NCBI GenBank assembly: GCA_014695255.1
Contig: JACJNX010000093.1
Span: 1-64,000, forward strand
Reading direction: 5' to 3'
DNA length: 64,000 nucleotides
From: Cyanobacteria bacterium FACHB-63
Lineage (GTDB): Bacteria; Cyanobacteriota; Cyanobacteriia; Leptolyngbyales; Leptolyngbyaceae
Shown here: piece by piece, positions 25,998 through 33,049 of the stretch
Numbering within the stretch: the first letter of the stretch is position 1
Layout: the number at the start of each line of letters is the position of its first letter
The notes under the pieces: model-generated
Databases searched by the model: none
Seen by the model: the letters and a program-made list of their open reading frames with translations, nothing else
Told to the model about the DNA's origin: nothing
Made by a program: the position numbers and the translations under genes

Positions 25998-26025
25998 TCG
26001 ATTAACCGAAAAGGTCGATCGATTA
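25995..26025 (+). terminator. Hairpin after ureB
   Basis: TAATCGAT (25995-26002) pairs perfectly with ATCGATTA (26018-26025), and an inner ACC/GGT pair extends the stem. It begins at the ureB stop and so probably ends or protects the urease transcript. There is no U-tract. Confidence 0.45.
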
Positions 26026-26059
26026 TGGTGAGCGTGACGTTTAATCCAATCTCAAAGTT

Positions 26060-26740
26060 ATGCACTTCAAAGAATTACGTCGCCTTAATCTGAATTATTT
26101 GAATACGGTGAGATCAGTTCTAAATTTATTAAAAAGTTCAGATGGAACTGAATCCGTTTACGATGTCGAGGACGCACTCTTGCGATCCCATCCTCAAACG
26201 ATGGAAGCATCCGTTAAATATATGCTGAGCGATCCAGGAGTTGCGGCGTTAGCGAACGATCGTTATTCTGCGCCTGTCCCGGATATCGAACAATTAATGA
26301 CTTGTCCCCCAGATTCTTTGGGGTATGCGTTTGCTCAATATATCTCCGGTGCAGGCTTCGATCCGGGATTTTATCGAAAAATAGAAGTCGTTGATGATGC
26401 CACTTGCCTGCTGTTTCGATTGCGCCAAACGCATGATGTCTGGCACGTCGTCACCGGAATGAGCGTAGATGTTCCTGGTGAGATTGGACTGAAAGCGTTT
26501 GAGATTGCTCAAACTCATCGTCCGCTGGCTGGCATACTCGTTGCGGGTGCGTTTCTCAATACTATGCTGAACCAGCCTGAGCAATTAGGGAGATTGCTCG
26601 ATCGCATTGCCGCAGGGTATCGCATGGGCGCAAAAGCTAAACCGCTGCTCGCGCAAAGATGGGAAGAACACTGGGAAAAACCATTAACAGAATGGCGATC
26701 GGAGCTTGGGATTGAGCCGATGCCTGTGTACAGTCCTTGA
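26060..26740 (+). CDS. COQ4-family protein
   Basis: A 226-residue protein with the COQ4 metal-binding motif HDxxH-x11-E (H125, D126, H129, E141) in TQTHDVWHV-like context (RQTHDVWHVVTGM), a preceding GYAFAQYISGAGFDP segment, and a conserved AGYRMG C-terminal region. In eukaryotes and some bacteria COQ4 acts in ubiquinone synthesis, where it has been linked to ring decarboxylation and hydroxylation. Cyanobacteria make plastoquinone instead, so a prenylquinone-related role is a guess. It has no coupled neighbours. Confidence 0.85.
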   Translation: MHFKELRRLNLNYLNTVRSVLNLLKSSDGTESVYDVEDALLRSHPQTMEASVKYMLSDPGVAALANDRYSAPVPDIEQLMTCPPDSLGYAFAQYISGAGFDPGFYRKIEVVDDATCLLFRLRQTHDVWHVVTGMSVDVPGEIGLKAFEIAQTHRPLAGILVAGAFLNTMLNQPEQLGRLLDRIAAGYRMGAKAKPLLAQRWEEHWEKPLTEWRSELGIEPMPVYSP

Positions 26741-26850
26741 GAAAGCCGCAATTTTGTTCGTACTCTCTATCATACGGCAGAGGAAATAATTCACAAAAGC
26801 CACTAGCATGAGCGCTGACTGGGGTTAACTTGCCGTTTAGGAGAAAGAGT

Positions 26851-27825
26851 ATGTCTGACTTAAGGAGCAATCGTTGGATGCGAAATGCTGCGTTTGTTGG
26901 AGTTGGTATCACCGCAACTTCCGCTGCCCTTTTATCTTCAATCTTTGCACCTAGTACCGCTCAGAATACTAACTTTCGCGATACGCAAAACTACTGGGCA
27001 AAACCATTTATCGAAGCCTTAGCAAGTCGCAATGTGATCAAAGGCTATCCAGATGGAACATTTCGCCCCGATCAACCCGTCGATCGCGATGAATTTGCTG
27101 CAATTCTGAGAACTGCATTCAATCAACCGCAAGAACGGCAGATCGGAAGTGGTAGCGACTACCGCGATGTTCCCAAAGGTTATTGGGCATCCCCTGCCAT
27201 TAAAGAAGCTTACGAAGCTGGATTCATGCGCGGTTATCCGGACGGCACTTTTCGTCCGAATCAGTCTGTGACGAAAGTAGACGCATTAGTTTCACTGGCA
27301 CAAAATATTAACCTAAATTCAAAAGTCCCTGCCAATAATCAGGCTGCGATCGCTCAAAGCGCGAATACTCAAGCCGCGAACAATCAAGCCGCTCCGCAAG
27401 GTCGAGCCAATCGCCGCTTAATGTTCCCCTTTCCGATGGCAAGCATGATGCTACTTCAGCCGCTTGTAACTCCGGTTGCAAATCGCGTTGCGGCTGCGGC
27501 TCCAGCACAGTCTACTCCTGCCACTGCTGCAAAAGCCAGCACTCCTAAAAATCAGCCTTCCCTTTCGTTGAATCAATACTACACAGATGCAAATCGCATT
27601 CCAAAGTATGCGGCTAGTTCAGTTGCAGAAGCCACTCGATCGAATGTAGTAGTCAATCATCCCAATGTTCGACAGCTTAATCCGCTCCGCCCTGCAACTC
27701 GTGGAGAAGTGGCTGCGATCGTGTATCAAGCAATGGTGAATAAAGGCTACGCTCAACCGATTTCGCAGGATGTTCCAGCGTCGAAGTATGTGGTGCGGGC
27801 TGAAGCTGCGAATCGATCGCGCTAA
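26851..27825 (+). CDS. Exported SLH-domain protein
   Basis: A 324-residue secreted protein. After a signal peptide come two S-layer homology repeats, each with a WA-x-P-x-I/F core and a GYPDGTFRP-N/D-x-x-V motif (about residues 45-95 and 105-155). A Gln/Asn/Ala-rich linker follows, and a diverged third SLH-like segment is near the C terminus (NPLRPATRGEVAAIVYQAMV). SLH repeats bind peptidoglycan-linked glycans, and in cyanobacteria also anchor outer-membrane porins. No porin barrel is present here. The start at 26851 has a good AGGAG site 12-16 nt upstream. Confidence 0.88.
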   Translation: MSDLRSNRWMRNAAFVGVGITATSAALLSSIFAPSTAQNTNFRDTQNYWAKPFIEALASRNVIKGYPDGTFRPDQPVDRDEFAAILRTAFNQPQERQIGSGSDYRDVPKGYWASPAIKEAYEAGFMRGYPDGTFRPNQSVTKVDALVSLAQNINLNSKVPANNQAAIAQSANTQAANNQAAPQGRANRRLMFPFPMASMMLLQPLVTPVANRVAAAAPAQSTPATAAKASTPKNQPSLSLNQYYTDANRIPKYAASSVAEATRSNVVVNHPNVRQLNPLRPATRGEVAAIVYQAMVNKGYAQPISQDVPASKYVVRAEAANRSR

Positions 27826-27886
27826 ACCGTTTCTAAGATTTGCGGTATCGATCGCCAAGGTAATGCCCCTTAGAGATCGAGGATGA

Positions 27887-28276
27887 TTAGTTGTTTGCAG
27901 CTTGGGCAAGTTTTCTGACACTGTTCTTTGCCCGGCTTGCGGCACTCTTGCGAACGCGATCGCTTTTGCGCGTTCCGCCTGCCATCTCATATTCACGACT
28001 ATCATTGCCGTATTTTGCCGCCACACCTTGCAGCAGTTGATCAAGCAGATTGCCCATGTTTTTCTCCATCTCCTCGATCTCTTGTTTAGCAAGGTCGAGC
28101 GCTGCAAGGGTGGTGTTGTACTCAGTCAATTTGTCGTGCAACTGCTCGATTTGCTGTTCGAGAGTGGAAAGATTGCGATCGTTGCCGAAGCTCATGTAAG
28201 GATCGATGGTTTTGAGTCTTAAGATTCGCAGTTGCCCTTTGTCGAGCATCCGCGAGGTGCGATGTAAGCGAGGCAT
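27887..28276 (-). CDS. Small coiled-coil protein of unknown function
   Basis: A 129-residue protein I do not recognise. Residues about 33-80 form a strong coiled coil (LEQQIEQLHDKL..., then ALDLAKQEIEEMEKNM). The C-terminal 40 residues are rich in Lys, Arg, Ser and Ala (KSDRVRKSAASRAKNSVRKL), resembling a nucleic-acid-binding tail. No signal peptide. It may start at the internal methionine MLDKGQ or MSFGND. It is adjacent to the NACHT island, but nothing ties it to it. Confidence 0.6.
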   Translation of the reverse strand: MPRLHRTSRMLDKGQLRILRLKTIDPYMSFGNDRNLSTLEQQIEQLHDKLTEYNTTLAALDLAKQEIEEMEKNMGNLLDQLLQGVAAKYGNDSREYEMAGGTRKSDRVRKSAASRAKNSVRKLAQAANN

Positions 28277-28702
28277 AGGTAAATGCTTCCTTGCAATAAA
28301 TGGATAGTGCTAGTCTGGCTGGTTTGAATTGCAGTGCGGTTGAGTGAATGGCGCAAAAATTCATGTTGATTCGATGAAAGTTTGGCGGTAAAAGCCGTGA
28401 TTTCTTTAGCTGATTTCTAGTCGATCGGTATTGTTGCTGAGAAAATTAACCCGTTGGTCGCGACAGCTAACCCATTCGCGACGGCAGGGTTAGGAGATAC
28501 GGTGAACGTTGCGGTTTTCACTAGGATCGGGTTTGTTGTGGCGACGACAAGAATCCGATTCTTTGGGACAACAAACTCAGTTGCGGCGACGGGGTTAGGA
28601 GATATCAGCACTGGGTCGATCGTCACTGTTACACGGCTAAATTGTGTCGTCTTGCTGAAGCTGGTACGCAAAACGGGGAGGATAAGTTACAAGAGAAATG
28701 TA
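28277..28702. other. Repeat-bearing intergenic region before the NACHT pair
   Basis: About 425 bp without a convincing gene. A near-duplicate block occurs twice about 107 bp apart: GCGACGGCAGGGTTAGGAGATA at 28478 and GCGACGGGGTTAGGAGATA at 28586. An open frame on the minus strand (28417-28671) repeats the phrase SPNP-V/A-A and may be the relic of a repeat protein, but it lacks a ribosome-binding site. The promoter for the downstream pair should lie here. Confidence 0.45.
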
Positions 28703-29107
28703 ATGGTTGGGCAGAAGCTTATGGAACCGATAACGTGGACGGCGGCTGGACTTGCAACGCTTGCATTTGGTGAGTTTGTTAAAGCGGGAATGGGAGAGAT
28801 CGCGAAGAAAACGATCGAAAGCATTGAGCCATTACGATCGGTGATCAAGCAGCGATTTGCTGGAAAGAAGAAGGCAGAAGAAGCGATCGCCAAAATCGAA
28901 AACGAAGGATCGACGGAAGCCTTGAATAAGCTCTCAGTCTATCTAGAAGATGAGATGGACGATATGCAATTTGCCCAGTCTTTGCAGCAGCTTGCAAGTC
29001 AAATTACGAATGTGCAAAATACTGCCGATCGCCAATATATCAATCAAGGACGCGATCAGATTAATATCGAGAACATCACAGGTAATCCTAGAGTTGGCGG
29101 ATCTTAG
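28703..29107 (+). CDS. Candidate amyloid-signalling effector: helical domain plus C-terminal motif
   Basis: A 134-residue protein. It opens with a Gly/Ala-rich amphipathic stretch (TWTAAGLATLAFGEFVKAGM) suited to membrane association, continues as a charged helical region, and ends with INQGRDQINIEN (residues 113-124) plus a short tail. The NACHT protein starting 2 nt downstream carries DNQGRDQYNIEN at residues 6-17. Paired short motifs at an effector C terminus and an NLR N terminus are the hallmark of amyloid signalling modules (HET-S/NWD2 in fungi, BASS motifs in bacteria). I start at 28703, since the longer upstream frame covers repeat DNA. Cell-death activity is inference. Confidence 0.65.
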   Translation: MVGQKLMEPITWTAAGLATLAFGEFVKAGMGEIAKKTIESIEPLRSVIKQRFAGKKKAEEAIAKIENEGSTEALNKLSVYLEDEMDDMQFAQSLQQLASQITNVQNTADRQYINQGRDQINIENITGNPRVGGS

Positions 29108-29109
29108 TT

Positions 29110-30969
29110 GTGGCGCGACGGTATGACAATCAAGGGCGCGATCAGTACAACATTGAAAACTATGTTGTGCAAGATCGATCGAGAAAACGTCCGGATCAAG
29201 AAATGATATGGCTCAAAGCCTTTGAAAAAGAAATTGAGGGTCGGTTAGCGAGTTCACTGCACAATCGGATTTTGATCAACTTGGGAAAGCAGGCGCAACC
29301 GGAACAGGTGCAGCGGCTTTGCGATGTGCAGGTCAAAAGTGGAGCAATCACCGAAACGATTCCGCCAGAGATGGAGATTCTGGAAGTCTTCGATCGTCTT
29401 AAAATTGCAGGCAAATTATTGATTTTGGGAAAGCCGGGAGCGGGGAAAACCACAACACTATTGGAGCTTGCGAGAGCATTGGTTAGAAGAGCGATCAACG
29501 ACCCCAACGAACCGATGCCGTTTTTGCTGAACTTGTCGTCTTGGAAAGAGCCGACGCAAAGTATTAAGGATTGGACGGTCAAGGAACTTTCTAGAATCTA
29601 CAGTGCCTCAATGCCCTGGAAAAAATGGCTAGAAAATCATAAGCTTTTACCCTTGTTTGATGAATTAGATGAAGTGCGAACACAGCTTCAACCTGCCTGT
29701 GCTACCGCGATTAATCAGTTTCTGAGTAGTGAGGCGAAGCTTGTACCAACTGTTGTTTGCACTCGGCACGAGGAATATGAACTGTACCCTGAAAAGCTGA
29801 ATCTCAATGGCGCAATTTATCTGCAAGAACTGAGCGATGAGCAGATTGAGAGATATTTGGAGGAGATCGATTGCGCTTCGCTTTGGCAAGTTCTAGCAAC
29901 AGATATGGCATTGCTGAATTTAGTACGGCAACCCTTGTTATTAAGTATTACGTTGGTGGCTTATCGGGAGGAACTTTCAAAGCAATGGAAGGTGTTACAG
30001 ACTACTCAAGAACGAGTGCGGTTTTTACTTGATATCTATATTGAACGAATGCTAGACAGACGCATTAATAGCCGAATGTATGCTGCCAGGAAGGAGCCTA
30101 CTGTAAGACAAACGCAATCATGGCTGATTTTCCTTGCCAAACAGCTAAAACAAGAATCACAAACTGATTTTTTAATTGAAAGAATACAACCTTCCTGGTT
30201 ATTTTCCGCAAAACAGCACAAAATATATGGTTGGTGTAGGGGATTAATAGTTGGAATATGTTTAGGGCTACCAAGTGGAGCCTACTATGGTTGGGGAATT
30301 GGAGCAGCATCACTGCTCATCGTGTTTATCTCTGTAGTCCTTGGCTCAAGTCAGATTATTGTGCCAATTCACACCCTACAGTGGTCTTCTCTCAAATTGA
30401 AAGTATTTGCAATATTAGCGCCTATTGGAGTTGCTTTCGGAGCAATTAGCGCATTCATTCACGCAATAATTATCATCACAACAGAAAGTGTCGCTGCTGG
30501 AATAATAGTTGGTCTAATAGCTACACCTGTTTACAGCTTAATATTTCTACTATGTTTATTACTCTTCATTGGAACAGTTAATCCTGATTTAGATATCAAC
30601 CGCTTGCCTAACCAAGGTATTTTCAACTCCGGTCAAAACTCAATTATTCTTGGAACAACTGCTGCGCTAATTCTTGGTGTAGTTTTCGGAGTATCTAGTG
30701 GATTTGTTTCCGGACTGCCTGGTGGAGTTCAAACAGGACTAAAATTTGGATTACTTGGGGGACTACTTGGTGTAAGTATTGGTGGCGGATTTGCTTGTTT
30801 AGAGCATTTTTTGCTTCGGCTCATCCTGTTCTTTAACCGCTCCATTCCCTGGAACTACGCCCGCTTCCTCAACTACGCCACCGATCGAATGTTCCTCCAG
30901 CGCATCGGCGGTCGCTACCGCTTCATCCACAAACTCTTACAAGACCACTTCGCCCAGATGGAAGAGTGA
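29110..30969 (+). CDS. NACHT NTPase with C-terminal membrane domain (NLR-like)
   Basis: A 619-residue protein with a GTG start at 29110. Order of parts: the short motif DNQGRDQYNIEN (6-17); a linker; a NACHT ATPase with Walker A GKPGAGKTT (107-115), Walker B LLPLFDELDEV (about 179-189) and a VVCTRHEEYE sensor-like strand; a winged-helix-like region; then about five to six hydrophobic helices (about 375-575); and a conserved cyanobacterial tail (NYARFLNYATDRMFLQRIGG, then RFIHKLLQDHF). Bacterial NACHT proteins act in antiphage defence and regulated cell death. Here the sensor would be the membrane domain. It is tightly coupled to the upstream effector candidate. The 3' end is duplicated twice downstream. 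Confidence 0.88.
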   Translation: MARRYDNQGRDQYNIENYVVQDRSRKRPDQEMIWLKAFEKEIEGRLASSLHNRILINLGKQAQPEQVQRLCDVQVKSGAITETIPPEMEILEVFDRLKIAGKLLILGKPGAGKTTTLLELARALVRRAINDPNEPMPFLLNLSSWKEPTQSIKDWTVKELSRIYSASMPWKKWLENHKLLPLFDELDEVRTQLQPACATAINQFLSSEAKLVPTVVCTRHEEYELYPEKLNLNGAIYLQELSDEQIERYLEEIDCASLWQVLATDMALLNLVRQPLLLSITLVAYREELSKQWKVLQTTQERVRFLLDIYIERMLDRRINSRMYAARKEPTVRQTQSWLIFLAKQLKQESQTDFLIERIQPSWLFSAKQHKIYGWCRGLIVGICLGLPSGAYYGWGIGAASLLIVFISVVLGSSQIIVPIHTLQWSSLKLKVFAILAPIGVAFGAISAFIHAIIIITTESVAAGIIVGLIATPVYSLIFLLCLLLFIGTVNPDLDINRLPNQGIFNSGQNSIILGTTAALILGVVFGVSSGFVSGLPGGVQTGLKFGLLGGLLGVSIGGGFACLEHFLLRLILFFNRSIPWNYARFLNYATDRMFLQRIGGRYRFIHKLLQDHFAQMEE

Positions 30970-30984
30970 GGTGTGGGGTGTGAG

Positions 30985-31026
30985 GTGCGATCGTTCTTCT
31001 CAGCGCGTGGTTAGGGAGATAAGCGC
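30985..31026 (+). repeat. 45-bp island repeat, copy 1
   Basis: This follows the NACHT stop and has the form GCGATCG-x3-CTTCTCA-x-CGCGTGG-x9-ATAAGCGC. Related copies occur at 31690, 32301 and 32947, always next to a toxin-antitoxin gene pair or a NACHT fragment. Confidence 0.7.
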
Positions 31027-31403
31027 TACCAATTGACGATCGTTAACTCCCTCACTTTTGCAAACTCTCGATCGCGAGTCACCAAACTTGCTACGCTTTG
31101 CACAGCCATTGCAGCAATCATGGCATCCGGCAACTTCAATCGATAGTCCTGACGAATCTCAATTATTCTCTGAATCAACCCTGTATCGCTTGCGATCAAA
31201 CTCACCACTTCCACCCGCTGAAGAAACTGCTGAAACAGCTTACGGTCACTTTGACTTAACCCGACAAATGCTAAAAATTCAACCTGGCTAATAATAGCAA
31301 TCCCAACCCAATCCGCACTCTGCAACAGTTGAATTAATTGAACTTCACCTTTCAGCAGTGCCACGATCGCATTCGTATCTAGCAAATAGCGACTACCACT
31401 CAT
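31026..31403 (-). CDS. PIN-domain toxin, VapC-like
   Basis: A 125-residue PIN-domain ribonuclease with its acidic active-site residues intact: D in YLLDTNAIVALLKG, E in ISQVEFLAF, D in KLPDAMIAAMA and D in LVTRDREFAKV. VapC toxins cut specific RNAs unless held by their antitoxin. It overlaps the antitoxin gene (31393-31611) by 11 nt, the typical arrangement. It points against the flanking genes. It appears functional. Confidence 0.88.
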   Translation of the reverse strand: MSGSRYLLDTNAIVALLKGEVQLIQLLQSADWVGIAIISQVEFLAFVGLSQSDRKLFQQFLQRVEVVSLIASDTGLIQRIIEIRQDYRLKLPDAMIAAMAVQSVASLVTRDREFAKVRELTIVNW

Positions 31404-31611
31404 CCCGGAGCGTCCTTTGCATTAACACTGCATCACCTTGCCACTCTAACCGCCCCGCTAAATCCGAAAAATCATAAGCAATCTTCTGAACAGAAGCAGA
31501 TGGATTCAGAATCACCACGACATCCACTTGTCCAGAGGATAGTTCCGTGGGAATATCCAAATGCAAGTTTCCAGACTCATCAACCGTCCCAGTAAATTTA
31601 AGAACTTCCAT
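31393..31611 (-). CDS. VapB-like antitoxin
   Basis: A 72-residue protein whose N-terminal half (VLKFTGTVDESGNLHLDIP) looks like a beta-strand DNA-binding or dimerisation segment. The C-terminal half (FSDLAGRLEWQGDAVLMQRTLRDEW) is of the type that wraps around a PIN toxin. It overlaps the toxin gene by 11 nt and is transcribed first. Assigned mainly from position and general pattern. Confidence 0.75.
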   Translation of the reverse strand: MEVLKFTGTVDESGNLHLDIPTELSSGQVDVVVILNPSASVQKIAYDFSDLAGRLEWQGDAVLMQRTLRDEW

Positions 31612-31689
31612 TGCAAGGGTTATTCTGTGAATGTTGCTTCATTTTAGAATCAAAAACCACCCACGTTATATTCGCTGGTAAAAATAAGC

Positions 31690-31734
31690 CGCGATCGTCC
31701 TTCTCATCGCGTGGCTACGGAAATAAGCGCGATC
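31690..31734 (+). repeat. 45-bp island repeat, copy 2
   Basis: Nearly identical to the copies at 32301 and 32947 (GCGATCGTCCTTCTCATCGC, GTGG, then AAATAAGCGCGATC). Here it precedes a NACHT 3' fragment rather than following it. Confidence 0.75.
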
Positions 31735-31740
31735 ACCTTA

Positions 31741-31824
31741 CGATCGTTTCTCCAGCGCATCGGCGGTCGCTACCGCTTCATCCACAAACTTCTGCAAGAT
31801 CACTTCGCCGCAATGAATGAGTAA
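31741..31824 (+). pseudogene. NACHT 3'-end fragment, second copy
   Basis: This reads FLQRIGGRYRFIHKLLQDHF and then AAMNE and a stop, almost identical to the last 26 codons of the NACHT gene at 29110-30969. There is no upstream NACHT domain. It may be the remnant of a former neighbouring NACHT gene or a duplicated insertion scar. Confidence 0.75.
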
Positions 31825-31861
31825 GAGCAGTAAAATGAGAGGACTTGCTTTGGAGATAACA

Positions 31862-32086
31862 ATGGCAACAGTAGAGTTTCAAGCAAAAGTTGAGAATGGC
31901 GTTATCGTGATTCCCGATGAATATAAACAAGAAATTGTGCAAGCAAACACTGTCAAAATTGTTGTAGAAAAGCAATCTGCAAAATCAACAGCTTCGCGAC
32001 CCGACATAATGGATGAACTCGCACAAAATCCAATCAAAGTCGATCGATTTTTAACCAGAGATGAGAGTCACGATCGAGCCTCATGA
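31862..32086 (+). CDS. Orphan antitoxin of a broken PIN module
   Basis: A 74-residue small protein (MATVEFQAKVENGVIVIPDE) of the beta-strand-then-helix type that pairs with PIN toxins. Its stop overlaps the start of the next frame as ATGA (32083-32086), the classic coupling. That next frame is a PIN toxin reduced to 29 codons, so the antitoxin no longer has an intact local toxin. It may still cross-neutralise, or be decaying. An upstream in-frame start at 31817 is less likely, since it reads from within the NACHT fragment. Confidence 0.65.
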   Translation: MATVEFQAKVENGVIVIPDEYKQEIVQANTVKIVVEKQSAKSTASRPDIMDELAQNPIKVDRFLTRDESHDRAS

Positions 32087-32172
32087 ATCAGCGATCGTAC
32101 TTCTATTCAGAAGATATGCAGGATGGTTTACTCGTTGCTGACCGACTCACGATCGTTAATCCTTTCAAATGA
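32083..32172 (+). pseudogene. PIN toxin collapsed to 29 codons
   Basis: This starts in ATGA overlap with the antitoxin stop and reads MNQRSYFYSEDMQDGLLVAD, then RLTIVNPFK and a stop. The phrase YSEDMQDG followed by TIVNPF is the normal C terminus of many VapC-type PIN proteins. The whole catalytic core before it is missing, so an internal deletion of some 100 codons is the simplest explanation. Confidence 0.65.
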
Positions 32173-32188
32173 AGTTTGTTTAGCTAAA

Positions 32189-32286
32189 CCCGCTTCCTCA
32201 ACTACGCCACAGAGCGCATGTTTCTCCAGCGCATCGGCGATCGCTACCGCTTTATCCATAAACTCTTACAAGACCACTTCGCCTAG
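32189..32286 (+). pseudogene. NACHT 3'-end fragment, third copy
   Basis: This reads RFLNYATERMFLQRIGDRYR, then FIHKLLQDHFA and a TAG stop, matching the end of the NACHT gene for about 98 bp; the CAG of the intact gene has become TAG. The 45-bp repeat follows in the same relative position as after the intact gene, so fragment plus repeat were copied as one unit. Confidence 0.75.
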
Positions 32287-32300
32287 ATGGAACAGTGAGG

Positions 32301-32346
32301 CGCGATCGACCTTCTCATCGCGTGGTTATGGGGATAAGTGCGATCG
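32301..32346 (+). repeat. 45-bp island repeat, copy 3
   Basis: Copy following the third NACHT fragment, matching copies at 30985, 31690 and 32947. It ends about 80 bp before the DUF433/DUF5615 gene pair. Confidence 0.75.
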
Positions 32347-32424
32347 ATAAAACGTGCGATCTGCGATCGTAGTTCCTCAACCTAAAATCCGTAGAATAGA
32401 AAGCAACAAGTTTATCTCAACCCT

Positions 32425-32655
32425 ATGGACTGGCAAACCCGAATCACCCTTGACCCAAACATTCTCGTTGGCAAACCCATCATCAAAGGCACTCGTCTAG
32501 CCGTCGAATTTATCATCGATCTGCTTGCTCAAGGTTGGACGACTGACGAAATCCTCCGCAACTACCCTGGAATTACCCTTGAAGATATTCAAGCTTGCCT
32601 CAGCTACGCGAGTGCTGCCCTGAAAGCTGAAAAAGTCTACGCGCTACCCACCTGA
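32425..32655 (+). CDS. DUF433 antitoxin-like protein
   Basis: A 76-residue DUF433 protein (RITLDPNILVGKPIIKGTRL, then LAQGWTTDEILRNYPGITLEDI), a small winged-helix/HTH fold that usually pairs with a DUF5615 PIN-like nuclease. That gene follows after 3 nt, so this is a toxin-antitoxin pair. It is predicted to bind its own promoter and the toxin. Confidence 0.88.
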   Translation: MDWQTRITLDPNILVGKPIIKGTRLAVEFIIDLLAQGWTTDEILRNYPGITLEDIQACLSYASAALKAEKVYALPT

Positions 32656-32658
32656 CTC

Positions 32659-32931
32659 ATGCGCTTCCTTGCGAATGAAAATTTCCCAGGTGATGCAGTA
32701 GAAGCGCTTCGTCAAGCAGATCACGATGTTGTCTGGATTCGTACCGATGCACCTGGAATTTCTGATCCAGAAGTTCTATCTCGCGCCCAAGCAGAAGAAC
32801 GAATCCTGCTCACCTTTGACAAAGACTTCGGTGAACTTGCATTCCGTTCACAACTCCCCGCTGCGAGTGGAATTATTCTATTTCGAGTGAAAGCAAGCTC
32901 TGGTGCAATGACTGCTCAGAAAGTCCTTTAA
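32659..32931 (+). CDS. DUF5615 PIN-like nuclease, C-terminally shortened
   Basis: A 90-residue DUF5615 (Mut7-C-type PIN-like) protein: MRFLANENFPGDAVEALRQA, an acidic pair in LLTFDKDFGELAF, and a GIILFRV strand. Relatives I know of run about 110-120 residues. Here the frame stops shortly after FRVKASSGAM and the 45-bp repeat begins about 15 bp later, so the last ~25 residues appear lost. Whether the nuclease still works is unclear. It lies 3 nt after its DUF433 partner. Confidence 0.8.
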   Translation: MRFLANENFPGDAVEALRQADHDVVWIRTDAPGISDPEVLSRAQAEERILLTFDKDFGELAFRSQLPAASGIILFRVKASSGAMTAQKVL

Positions 32932-32946
32932 CTGTGAGGTGTAAGG

Positions 32947-32992
32947 TGCGATCGTCCTTCTCATCGCATGGCTTCGGAAATAAGCGCGATCG
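32947..32992 (+). repeat. 45-bp island repeat, copy 4
   Basis: This copy lies directly after the shortened DUF5615 gene and before the RelBE-type pair. As in copy 1, it is preceded by a GTGAGGTGT-like stretch. Confidence 0.75.
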
Positions 32993-33049
32993 TCACTCAT
33001 CCAATAGAACCGAGTAAACTAGAATCAGTCCCTCGATCGGATTTCAACA

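Noticed and set aside
28454-28702. N-terminal extension of the effector candidate by 83 codons
   Set aside because: The extension covers the repeat blocks, has low-complexity Val/Thr/Ala composition and no ribosome-binding site. The conserved-looking protein starts at 28703.
31741-31824. Functional small gene starting in the NACHT tail
   Set aside because: It is identical in frame and nearly in sequence to the last codons of the NACHT gene and has no start signal.
30985-32992. CRISPR array
   Set aside because: The four repeats are irregularly spaced (about 600-700 bp), the intervals contain genes, and no cas genes are present.
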